Virus record (IMG/VR): IMGVR_UViG_3300049846_000310 | Coordinates: 1 to 27,296 of that record | From: a virus | Direction: 5' to 3' (one strand) | DNA length: 27,296 bases | Shown here: in pieces, positions 8,242 through 15,026 of the stretch | Layout of the letters: the number at the start of each line of letters is the position of its first letter | How positions within the stretch are numbered: position 1 is the stretch's first letter | Position numbers and translations under genes: made by a program | The notes under the pieces: model-generated | Seen by the model: the letters and a program-made list of their open reading frames with translations, nothing else | Told to the model about the DNA's origin: nothing | The model's database searches: none

Positions 8242-8321
8242 ACCCCTCTGTTTGTGCATCGTTGAGAGGCATGAGGGGTGTTCTGTCGGGGGTGATCAAT
8301 CCCCCGGCCTTCCAAAGAAGG
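8242..8321 (-). other. cluster of three stem-loops upstream of the tRNA
   Basis: Three inverted repeats follow one another: CCTTC-CAAA-GAAGG (8308-8321), GGGGG/CCCCC with an 8-nt loop (8288-8305), and ACCCCTC/GAGGGGT with a 24-nt loop (8242-8279). None is followed by a U-run on the minus strand, so they are not typical intrinsic terminators. They could be an RNA-processing site between the appendage cluster and the tRNA/capsid transcript. Confidence 0.5.
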
Positions 8322-8363
8322 ACTTAGAGCCGTTACAATGCCACGGACTCGGGCACTCAGAGA

Positions 8364-8873
8364 TCAGATATACTCAAGATCGATGAAGCTACCAGCACGA
8401 AGGATGGTGTTACCAGGATCGGAAGTGTTCTGAGCGAAGAGAACCTGGAATTCACCAGCAGTAGCTCCGTTGTGGATGATGCCAGTACCACGAATGAAGC
8501 CATCAGTGTTGGCAGCGTGGACAGGAGCGATGTCCGTGGTCCCGTTGTTGCTGGTGTCCAAAGCAAACGCAAGAGCCGTAGCATCAGGAACCCAGGTCTC
8601 GCGGAAGGCGCGGTACTGCGTGAGGGTTACAGGTGCCACTGCAGTATCTACGACCCGGAGGCGATACTTGAAGTCAGCCGCAGCAGGAGAGCTGTAGAAG
8701 AGATTGAAGCGGAACAGCACACGCTGGAATCGAGCCAGGCTAAAGCTCAACTCAGGGACGGTAACCAGAGTGGTGTTGGCTGTTACAGTCCGATCTTGCG
8801 AAAGGACGCGAGTCTCAATCTCACCAGGAACGTATTCGGTTGCGCTATTTTGGGGGTTGATGTTAAAGGGCAT
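8364..8873 (-). CDS. putative virion appendage or structural protein, unknown
   Basis: A 169-aa, beta-prone protein without cysteine or a membrane segment. It contains ELSFSLARFQRVLFRFNLFY and YRLRVVDTAVAPVTLTQYRA, followed by an asparagine/glycine-rich part and GTGIIHNGATAGEFQVLFAQ near the end. I do not recognise the family. The alternating hydrophobic pattern and the position as last gene of a four-gene appendage-like block suggest a virion surface protein. The ATG at 8873 has an AAGGA element 3-4 bases upstream, close but usable. About 60 bases of non-coding sequence separate it from the gene upstream. Confidence 0.72.
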   Translation of the reverse strand: MPFNINPQNSATEYVPGEIETRVLSQDRTVTANTTLVTVPELSFSLARFQRVLFRFNLFYSSPAAADFKYRLRVVDTAVAPVTLTQYRAFRETWVPDATALAFALDTSNNGTTDIAPVHAANTDGFIRGTGIIHNGATAGEFQVLFAQNTSDPGNTILRAGSFIDLEYI

Positions 8874-8935
8874 TGTCCTTAGTACGGATTATTGTGATGG
8901 ACTAAAAGGATGGTGGATCTACAATTATGAACCAG

Positions 8936-9505
8936 TTAGGGTCGCGGCGAAGTCAATGCCGAGACAAACTCCTCCGGCAAGTCAGTGTTGACAGCCATTG
9001 CAGCAACAGCCGTTGCAAGCTCATTGCTGACGAACCCACGCGAACGTGCTGCAGACCAGGCATAAAGAAATGTGCGGGTGTCTCCCACACTTGCCTGCTG
9101 CAGTCCAACAGTGAGCCCACCGTACAGTCCAGGAACATTCTGGATCAATGCACCGAGCATGGTATTCACCGCAGGATCGCCCATTACGGTTGTACTGAAC
9201 TCAACCCACCGAGGGGTCACGTTCTGCTTCCGCCAATCAGCCTGTTCTTTAGGTGAGAGCCTTACGGTCTGCCAACGTTGCCGCCAGGTGCCTCGATCAT
9301 TTTGAGGCTGAATCTCTTCAAGTCGATCTGTTGACGGCTCATACCTTGGAGGCTCAACAACAGTAACTAGAAAAACACCAAACGGTTGCAAGTCTGATGC
9401 GGTTGGTGTACGAGGGAAGCTGACGTTAGGGAAATCTTGTCGAAGTTGAGTTAAGGTGTATGGATAGCTTGTTGAGCCATTAGGAAAGACACGGATCATG
9501 TTCAT
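8936..9505 (-). CDS. tail-fibre-associated (assembly-type) protein
   Basis: A 189-aa protein. The N-terminal half has the layout seen in many phage tail-fibre-associated or assembly proteins: YPYTLTQLRQDFPNVSFPRT, then PFGVFLVTVVEPPRYEPSTD and the Trp/Arg-rich QNDRGTWRQRWQTVRLSPKE. The C-terminal half (about 100-189) is helical (LPEEFVSALTSPRP at the end). It directly follows the glycine-rich adhesin-like gene, as expected for a fibre partner. Two methionines (ATG AAC ATG) lie at the start; the first at 9505 is taken. Family membership is from remembered pattern, so the exact role (chaperone or fibre component) is open. Confidence 0.65.
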   Translation of the reverse strand: MNMIRVFPNGSTSYPYTLTQLRQDFPNVSFPRTPTASDLQPFGVFLVTVVEPPRYEPSTDRLEEIQPQNDRGTWRQRWQTVRLSPKEQADWRKQNVTPRWVEFSTTVMGDPAVNTMLGALIQNVPGLYGGLTVGLQQASVGDTRTFLYAWSAARSRGFVSNELATAVAAMAVNTDLPEEFVSALTSPRP

Positions 9506-9510
9506 GGTAA

Positions 9511-10371
9511 TTAGAGCCTATAGCGAATAATGACGATTCCAGAACCTCCAGAACCTCCAGCACCAGTTCCTGCTCCTCCACCTCCACCACTGCCACTATT
9601 CGCAGTGGCTGAAAGCCCACTACCGTTGTCACTTCCTCCATTTCCTCCACCAGCTTGGCCTAGGCCAATGGATCCCCCAGTGAAGTCGGAACCACCACCT
9701 CCACCAGCACGTGCTACTGCAGTTCCTGTAATGGAAGATGTTACACCTACTCCACCGTTACCTCCCACTGCTGCACTAGCAACGCCGCTTGCGGATTGAC
9801 CTACGCCACCAGCACCGCCGCCGCCGCCTCCAGCCCAGTCTCCCGTGGGGTCTCCACCACCTGCGTAGCCTTGGGAAGCTGTTCCACTGGCTCCTGAGGT
9901 ACCACCACCGTTACCACCTCCTGAACCTCCACTTGCTGCAGAGTTTCTACCGCCTCGACCACCTCCTACAGAGGTAATTGTGGAGAATTGTGAGTTATTA
10001 CCGTTGTTACCTGGAGTGCCTCCACTCCCAACAGTAACTGGGTATGATGCTGGGGTAAGTGTTAAACGAGACTCAGCACTAGCTCCTCCACCAGATGGCT
10101 CTCCTGGGACGGAACACCGATACCCTCCAGCACCTCCGCCACCTCCAGCACCAGCAGAACCAGCAGAACCACCACCTCCACCTGCGATGACTAGGTACTC
10201 AACGTCAGTAATGGTTGAGTTGACGACAAGAGTTCCGTTTGAAGTGAACGTGTGGACTCTGTAGAGAGTCCCAGATACATCAATGGTTGACTCAGTTCCT
10301 CCTGTGGCAGGCGGAGGACCAGCACCTGCAACACTACCAGCAGCAGCCAGCAGCATCGAACGACCTAACAT
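9511..10371 (-). CDS. glycine-rich adhesin or tail-fibre-tip-like protein
   Basis: A 286-aa protein from the ATG at 10371. The N-terminal ~75 residues are ordinary (TLYRVHTFTSNGTLVVNSTI, then DVEYLVIAGGG). The rest is dominated by polyglycine blocks (AGSAGAGGGGGAGGY, WAGGGGGGAGGVG, SGGGGGAGTGAGGSGG) and it ends with GSGIVIIRYRL. This is the phage Gly-rich domain pattern, in which polyglycine-II-like helices stack between loops, as in gp38-type receptor-binding adhesins of T4-like phages. Receptor recognition at the fibre tip is therefore the likely role. The start overlaps the upstream stop (TGATG). The loops between Gly blocks would be the variable specificity determinants. Confidence 0.75.
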   Translation of the reverse strand: MLGRSMLLAAAGSVAGAGPPPATGGTESTIDVSGTLYRVHTFTSNGTLVVNSTITDVEYLVIAGGGGGSAGSAGAGGGGGAGGYRCSVPGEPSGGGASAESRLTLTPASYPVTVGSGGTPGNNGNNSQFSTITSVGGGRGGRNSAASGGSGGGNGGGTSGASGTASQGYAGGGDPTGDWAGGGGGGAGGVGQSASGVASAAVGGNGGVGVTSSITGTAVARAGGGGGSDFTGGSIGLGQAGGGNGGSDNGSGLSATANSGSGGGGGAGTGAGGSGGSGIVIIRYRL

Positions 10372-10865
10372 CAAGCCCTCCCCCGCAGGGCGGCTACTTC
10401 GATAGTATTGGTCCCCCCTACAACGGTGATTACCACAGTCTCAACTTCACCAGCAGTGGGAGTTAGGGCTGAACCTCCGTCCCACTTAACTGTAAAGCCA
10501 GCGTTTCCAGCGAACCAAGTGATTGTTCCGCTTGTGTAGGTAAAGGAAAGAACGCCACGCCAGAGAGTGTTGGGTGGAATACTTGTAAGGTTGCTGAGGT
10601 TTATTGTAGTGGCACCGTTGATAGCGGCGGCACAACGGAATTCGTTTGCACGGGCAACATCAATGGTGTATGTACCAGCCACTGCAGCGATGCTCAAGCG
10701 AGGTTGTGTCACTTGACTGGTAAGAGCCCCTGAAGGTGGAAATGTTGAATCGTTGCCAGAAGATACGGCTTGACGCCACCAACCATTCAGCAGACCACCG
10801 TAGATATAAGTTGTATTATCTTCTGTATGAACTTGCCCAGGTACTGGGTTAGCGGGAAAAGGCAT
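10371..10865 (-). CDS. putative tail fibre/appendage protein
   Basis: A 164-aa protein. The N-terminus PFPANPVPGQVHTEDNTTYI with YGGLLNGWWRQ resembles the virion-attachment segment of many fibre proteins (a short P-x-G-Q-x-H start followed by a Trp-rich turn). The remainder is a beta-sandwich-like segment (FRCAAAINGATTINLSNLTS, then IPPNTLWRGVLSFTYTSGTI) ending RGRA. It is followed with a 1-base overlap by the glycine-rich adhesin-like gene, so the pair probably forms shaft or attachment plus tip. It lies just after the scaffold gene, not after gp16 where T7 keeps its fibre gene. Confidence 0.68.
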   Translation of the reverse strand: MPFPANPVPGQVHTEDNTTYIYGGLLNGWWRQAVSSGNDSTFPPSGALTSQVTQPRLSIAAVAGTYTIDVARANEFRCAAAINGATTINLSNLTSIPPNTLWRGVLSFTYTSGTITWFAGNAGFTVKWDGGSALTPTAGEVETVVITVVGGTNTIEVAALRGRA

Positions 10866-10896
10866 GTTTAGTTAGGGAGTCAGTTTGATTATCAAT

Positions 10897-11667
10897 TCAT
10901 ACAAGCGTTCCCGATCGATCAAGTTTGTCAAACACATCTTGTCGGTAGGCAGGGTCCGATTCATACCTGGGGTCTGCTTGAGCACGGACAAGCTCAGCCA
11001 TGGACCGGAAGACATCACCTTTGGAGGTGGGAGCCTTGCCCCGGAGCAGTGGACCTTCATTGCCCACAGCCTCGACATACTGGGCCTTGAGCCCCTGGAC
11101 GGCCCAATAGATGGCGTTCAGGTCACCACTGTCGATCACGCTGTTGTAAGCATCTTGGGCTGCTTGGGGGAGCGTCTCAGCCCACTCAACCATCTGTCGA
11201 TAAGCCTCAGGCCCACCAGCGATTGCCTGCACCTCGGCTGTCTGCTCAGGCGTAAGAGCCACAGCATCAGATTCCTGCTCTTGTTGTAGGGCATCCTCGA
11301 TCTGCTTAGTTAGCTCCTCGCCAAGCTCCTCAGCCGTCTCTTGAGTGAGTTGACCATATTGCTCAAACTCAGCCCGAAGATCATCGATACGATCCTCCAG
11401 GTCAAAGTCAGCTTCCTCGTCTTCAGGCTGCTGATCCTTTTCAGACTGCTGATTCTTTTCAGACTGCTGATTCTTTTTACTGAAGGCAGATTGAAGTTCC
11501 AGATAGGCAGCCTCAAGCTCAGCAGCAGATTGATACTTGCCAGCAAGTAACTCGCTCTGCGCTTCAGCCATCCGCTCGCCAACCTCCAGAGCTTCACTCT
11601 CAGCTTGGTTGATGGTATCCTGAACCTCAGGATCCTCATTCGGGTCGTACGTCAGATTGAATGCCAT
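10897..11667 (-). CDS. capsid assembly scaffold protein (T7 gp9-like)
   Basis: A 256-aa, strongly acidic, helical protein with many Glu and Gln, no cysteine, and a C-terminal basic-acidic helix (DPAYRQDVFDKLDRSGTLV), all typical of podoviral scaffolds. The TPEQTAEVQAIAGGPEAYRQ segment followed by MVEWAETLP is characteristic of the T7 gp9/cyanophage capsid-assembly family. It acts inside the procapsid and is lost on maturation. It sits downstream of the portal gene, as in T7. An internal 18-bp tandem repeat (11428-11481) adds three K/D-x-QQ-S-E units around residues 65-82. The start at 11667 overlaps the end of the small upstream gene by 32 bases. Confidence 0.9.
   Translation of the reverse strand: MAFNLTYDPNEDPEVQDTINQAESEALEVGERMAEAQSELLAGKYQSAAELEAAYLELQSAFSKKNQQSEKNQQSEKDQQPEDEEADFDLEDRIDDLRAEFEQYGQLTQETAEELGEELTKQIEDALQQEQESDAVALTPEQTAEVQAIAGGPEAYRQMVEWAETLPQAAQDAYNSVIDSGDLNAIYWAVQGLKAQYVEAVGNEGPLLRGKAPTSKGDVFRSMAELVRAQADPRYESDPAYRQDVFDKLDRSGTLV
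11428..11481 (-). repeat. three tandem 18-bp units inside the scaffold gene
   Basis: Plus-strand copies begin at 11428, 11446 and 11464, each starting CTGCTGATYCTTTT and differing by a few bases. On the coding strand they specify repeating NQQSEK/DQQ units in the scaffold protein. The phase is preserved (6 codons), so copy number can vary without breaking the frame. Confidence 0.85.
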
Positions 11668-11899
11668 TGGTGGTTAATACACGAAGTTTACCAAGGCCAA
11701 CAGTCTCTACATAGTTAGGACTGCGGCCGATTGTTGGGCGACCAATCTTGGTACGACGTGCGTACTTGTTGGTCTCCTCAGTTGTGTCGAGGCTGGTAGG
11801 GGTGGCTACTTCAGCAGCATCAACAGTGGGAGCCTCATTAGGCAGGGGTCGGAACTGCCGCTTGTTCTTGGCCGGCTTGGTTGGGACTTGATTCTCCAT
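11636..11899 (-). CDS. small hypothetical protein between portal and scaffold
   Basis: An 87-aa protein with a basic, proline-containing N-terminus (VPTKPAKNKRQFRPLPNEAP) and a basic centre (KYARRTKIGRPTIGRSPNYV). It overlaps the portal C-terminal coding region by 62 bases in another frame and the scaffold start by 32 bases, which is unusually compressed. I do not recognise a family. The location suggests a head-morphogenesis accessory, but the long double overlap leaves some doubt whether the first 20 residues are real. The only ATG is at 11899, and no Shine-Dalgarno sequence is evident. Confidence 0.55.
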   Translation of the reverse strand: MENQVPTKPAKNKRQFRPLPNEAPTVDAAEVATPTSLDTTEETNKYARRTKIGRPTIGRSPNYVETVGLGKLRVLTTNGIQSDVRPE

Positions 11900-13472
11900 T
11901 TGCGAGTTGTGGGTTTTTAGATGGATCCATTAGAGGTGAACTTGCCAATGCAGCAGTCTGGTCTACGAGAGACATCTCTTTCTGCATACCCATAGCTTGA
12001 GCAACCTGCTGCTCAACCTGCTGAGGCGTCCTGACAAGGTTGAGAATGTCGATGCCCTGTGCTGCAGCCAGACGCTTGATTGCCTCCAGTGGATCAACAA
12101 ACTTCTGCAGGGCTTCAGGCCCAAACACTTGAGCTACCGTACCTACAAAGCGTGTGAGACTCTCAGCGTCCTGTCCACGACCAAGAGCGTTGATGCCAGC
12201 GACAATGGTGGGACGAACAAGATCTTTGGGAATTTTCTGAATATCCTGGTTTTTCTGCAGTACGTGCAGCTTGCGATTTAGATAAGGAACAAGAAACTCT
12301 ACAGTGAGTAGAGAGAATAGACCGCCAAGTTGTTGCTCCAGTTCAAGCTGAGTCATTCGCACCTCTTCCGCAGTTGTGCGTTCGGAGTTACGGACGTTCA
12401 TAACCAAGAACGCTTCAGAGATTCGTTGAGTCAATTGAACGATCATCTCTTGAGCAGTCCTGAAGTCCATGGCTTTGCCTACCTGGACTGGGACAAGATC
12501 ACCTTCCTTGCCTAGAATCACGCCACCGTTCGGCGCAGCAGCCACTGTTGCTGGCTTCACAGTTGAGCCTGGATTCAGTAGATAAATCACTTTGGCTGCG
12601 ATTGCAGATCCCTCGACCATGGCCTGGCTCAGGGCATCCAGGGATTTCAGGTCTCCCAGGAATTCTTCTACCCGACCACGACCGTAGCTCTCTCCATCAA
12701 CGACGTTGAATCGGAGCACGATCCATGGAGAAGTATCAACCGGGGAACTCATCCGGCTCCCCTTCACAACCTTCCCATCAATCTCCTGATGCCATACATG
12801 CTTGTGGTCCACACGACGGACATGGGTGTAGACCTCCACATCCTCATCATCGGTGCCCTCCTGGTCATCGTCAGGCTCTGAAGCTTCCCTACGTTCTTTT
12901 CGGTAGGAGTCCTCATCAGCGATGTAACCTTCAGCTTCAAGGAGTTCTTTGCTGATGAGTTCCTTGATAATCAACTCAACCCAGGTGCCGTTACCATCAC
13001 GGTCTACAACATAACGGTTGAGTGGAAAGAACTGCATGTTGACGTCCTTCGGCGTATAGAGGACACCGTTGCCGCCAACCACAAGATGCTTGATTGCTTG
13101 GTGAACAATGACTCGATCACTAGAAGCTGCAATGGACTCCATGACCTGCCTCTCCATTTTGGAGAAGCTGCTGTCCAGTTCAGAGCGGATTTCAGGTGGA
13201 ATATCCTCTCCAAGTTTGGAATCATTCATCTGCAGCTTGAAGAAGCTGGTCTGTGGTGGAAGAAGGGCCAGCATCAACTTGGATGCAAGCGTGACCACAC
13301 CCTTAGCCCCTACGCTCTGCCAGGGAGTCTTGAGTTTGAGGTGGTTGCCTCTAGCTCGATATTGATCTTCTTGGATCAGATGTGGGATGGTAAGCTCTGC
13401 ACACTCAATGGCAGTGCTGAGAAAGTTTTCCCTGTATGATGCAAGGAAGTCGTATCTAGTTTTTGCTGTCAT
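11838..13472 (-). CDS. portal protein (T7 gp8-like head-tail connector)
   Basis: At 544 aa it matches T7 gp8 (536 aa). It starts YDFLASYRENFLSTAIECAE followed by LTIPHLIQED, the family's conserved N-terminal helix. Also visible are VVTLASKLMLALLPPQTSFF, the VDTSPWIVLRFNVVDGESYG/RGRVEEFLGDLKSLDALSQA block, and SEAFLVMNVRNSERTTAEEV with RMTQLELEQQLGG. These form the clip, stem and crown of the dodecameric ring at the portal vertex. The C-terminus is Pro/Gln/Ala-rich and disordered (SPNQAGQEQAAVPTPA). The ATG at 13472 lies 1 base after the upstream TGA. Confidence 0.96.
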   Translation of the reverse strand: MTAKTRYDFLASYRENFLSTAIECAELTIPHLIQEDQYRARGNHLKLKTPWQSVGAKGVVTLASKLMLALLPPQTSFFKLQMNDSKLGEDIPPEIRSELDSSFSKMERQVMESIAASSDRVIVHQAIKHLVVGGNGVLYTPKDVNMQFFPLNRYVVDRDGNGTWVELIIKELISKELLEAEGYIADEDSYRKERREASEPDDDQEGTDDEDVEVYTHVRRVDHKHVWHQEIDGKVVKGSRMSSPVDTSPWIVLRFNVVDGESYGRGRVEEFLGDLKSLDALSQAMVEGSAIAAKVIYLLNPGSTVKPATVAAAPNGGVILGKEGDLVPVQVGKAMDFRTAQEMIVQLTQRISEAFLVMNVRNSERTTAEEVRMTQLELEQQLGGLFSLLTVEFLVPYLNRKLHVLQKNQDIQKIPKDLVRPTIVAGINALGRGQDAESLTRFVGTVAQVFGPEALQKFVDPLEAIKRLAAAQGIDILNLVRTPQQVEQQVAQAMGMQKEMSLVDQTAALASSPLMDPSKNPQLANGESSPNQAGQEQAAVPTPA

Positions 13473-13473
13473 C

Positions 13474-14109
13474 TCAGAGCCCCATGTTCAGAGAGGATGC
13501 CCCAGATGATCTAGGAATGGTTAGCCGCGAAGTTCCCTTACTTGTACTCCTACTGATTTGGGCACGGGAACGTTTGGCTTTGATCCCAAGGTTCTCACCT
13601 GTAACCCGGATACTGTCCCCAAAGTTCATATCATTGGGGCTGATTGCCAGCTCTGGATTCAGTGGACTTGTGGACTGGGTTGCAGTGGGAGTCGGTGTAG
13701 AGATATTGCTAGAGCTAGGCTGTTGGGCAGGTGCAGTCGATGGTTGGGGTCCAACGAACCTGTAGTATTCAGATCTACTAGAGTCAGACGCTAGTCTAGA
13801 ATCTTTTGTACCACTTGGACCGAACCCAGTAGTATCCTCGACGTTATACCCACCAACAGCAAAGTCCCCTTTAGGGGTCAGGCCAGTCCACTTGAGATAA
13901 CCATTGACGTCATCCATTGTATAACCGGCCTGAATAGCTCGCTGAACTTCAGCATTGCCGAAGCCCTCACCCCTGCGAACTTTCTTGGCGAACTCTTCGT
14001 ATTTCTTGGCTTCGCTATTAGCAGCGGTATTGATTTTAAGGAAGTCACCTAGAGAACGAGTGTCTCCTTTATTACCTCCCTTTAGGTAGTTAAGTAGGGC
14101 TAGTGTCAT
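13474..14109 (-). CDS. T7 gp7.3-like virion/tail-assembly protein
   Basis: A 211-aa protein upstream of the portal, where T7 has gp7.3. The key signal is its C-terminus, IKAKRSRAQISRSTSKGTSR followed by LTIPRSSGASSLNMGL. As I recall, T7 gp7.3 ends with a comparable Arg/Lys-Ser-rich tail (KSLSVARSSGGGINI), and the motif S-L-x-I/V-x-R-S-S-G is common to this group. T7 gp7.3 is a small virion protein needed for tail assembly and host adsorption. The N-terminal part (YEEFAKKVRRGEGFGNAEVQ) is helical and the centre is a Ser/Thr/Pro/Gln linker. A Shine-Dalgarno-like AGGAG lies 10 bases before ATG 14109. Length is about twice T7 gp7.3. Confidence 0.65.
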   Translation of the reverse strand: MTLALLNYLKGGNKGDTRSLGDFLKINTAANSEAKKYEEFAKKVRRGEGFGNAEVQRAIQAGYTMDDVNGYLKWTGLTPKGDFAVGGYNVEDTTGFGPSGTKDSRLASDSSRSEYYRFVGPQPSTAPAQQPSSSNISTPTPTATQSTSPLNPELAISPNDMNFGDSIRVTGENLGIKAKRSRAQISRSTSKGTSRLTIPRSSGASSLNMGL

Positions 14110-14317
14110 CTTGTACGGACTCCTCCATGAGTCGAGATCGGATCCACCGAACTACGTCACGTTGACCTCCGCGCCACATCAGCTTCTCGTACTTCTCGTT
14201 GAACTGTGGAGATTGCTCGGGAAAGACCTCCTCCAATTCGGTCAGAAGTTTGTCGGTTGTCAGTCCAAGGCTGATGGGGCCAAGGACATCCTGAGTGCTG
14301 AGTTCGGGGTTAGTCAT
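14090..14317 (-). CDS. small conserved phage protein of unknown function
   Basis: A 75-aa protein beginning MTNPELSTQDVLGPISLGLT. The segment DKLLTELEEVFPEQSPQFNE followed by KYEKLMWRGGQRDVVRWIRS matches a short conserved family that I recall from many T7-like phages (D-K-L-L-x-x-L-E-E-x-F-P then G-Q-R-x-V-V-x-W-I). No function is known to me. The ATG at 14317 overlaps the RNR beta stop (ATGACTAA) and the end overlaps the gp7.3-like start by 20 bases, so it is likely co-translated with both. Confidence 0.75.
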   Translation of the reverse strand: MTNPELSTQDVLGPISLGLTTDKLLTELEEVFPEQSPQFNEKYEKLMWRGGQRDVVRWIRSRLMEESVQDDTSPT

Positions 14318-15026
14318 ACTGTGGAAGGTTGGTGTTACTATGTTCAAAGAAGGCAGGCATCCTGGCCCGCTTAGTATCAATCAGACCATCTGCCTTCCCT
14401 GAGTACATCAGGGAGTCACTCTGGTCAAGCCAGAACTGACGATCTAGGAATTTGTTGTCTGACTTCCCTAGATTCTGGAAGACCCACTGAACGGTGGCCT
14501 TTCGGAGGGTATCAAGAGATCGACTTACAGTGAGGCCCAACTCTTTGCAGACAAGAGAGTTTGCGGCAACGTGTACCTGCTCGTCTCTACTGATGTCGGC
14601 ACTTACGGTCCGCAGACCGGCATCACCGTTGAATCGGAAGAATGGGAGCAGGACAAAGAAGATCGATCTTTCCAAGACCATAGCCTTGAGTACGGTGTGG
14701 TCTGGGTGATCAATCCATGCTTGTGTGAGCCGTGCGGCCTCAGCCTCAGCTTGAGGGTCAGTGCCAAGGGAATCAGCAACGAAACCAAGGGCAAGGTCGT
14801 GTTTCTGCTCATCGAGAATGTTCGACTGTAGAAGAGTGAGGCTTGCAGCAGGGACATCTTTGCAGGTAGCTTCACGGATGAATCCGCCAACAGGAAGCTC
14901 CAGTTGACGAAGGGAAAGAGCCCGGAAGATTGTCTCTTCCGAGCCCGGTTTCAGGCTGCCTGCTGTAGGACGAACTGGTGTCCAACTACGTTTACGGGCA
15001 AGCAGCTTGTCATAGGGGGTGGTCAT
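14310..15026 (-). CDS. nrdB: class I ribonucleotide reductase beta subunit (NrdB-like), radical Tyr replaced by Leu
   Basis: A 238-aa ferritin-like protein. Six metal ligands of a class I R2 can be assigned: E43 (RQLELPVG), E73 and H76 (DEQKHD), E119 (LERSIFF), E149 and H152 (SRDEQVHV). The residue four after H76, where E. coli NrdB has the radical-bearing Tyr122, is Leu80. A stable tyrosyl radical at that site is therefore not expected; a class Ic-like metal-based oxidant (Mn/Fe type) is the closest precedent. The protein is much shorter than E. coli NrdB (about 375 aa). Its ATG at 15026 overlaps the alpha stop (ATGA), so the two subunits are coupled. Together they make dNTPs for phage replication. 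Confidence 0.88.
   Translation of the reverse strand: MTTPYDKLLARKRSWTPVRPTAGSLKPGSEETIFRALSLRQLELPVGGFIREATCKDVPAASLTLLQSNILDEQKHDLALGFVADSLGTDPQAEAEAARLTQAWIDHPDHTVLKAMVLERSIFFVLLPFFRFNGDAGLRTVSADISRDEQVHVAANSLVCKELGLTVSRSLDTLRKATVQWVFQNLGKSDNKFLDRQFWLDQSDSLMYSGKADGLIDTKRARMPAFFEHSNTNLPQYD

Noticed and set aside
9530-10264. Proline-rich plus-strand ORFs
   Set aside because: They are the complement of Gly codons in the glycine-rich adhesin-like gene (GGN on one strand gives CCN on the other).
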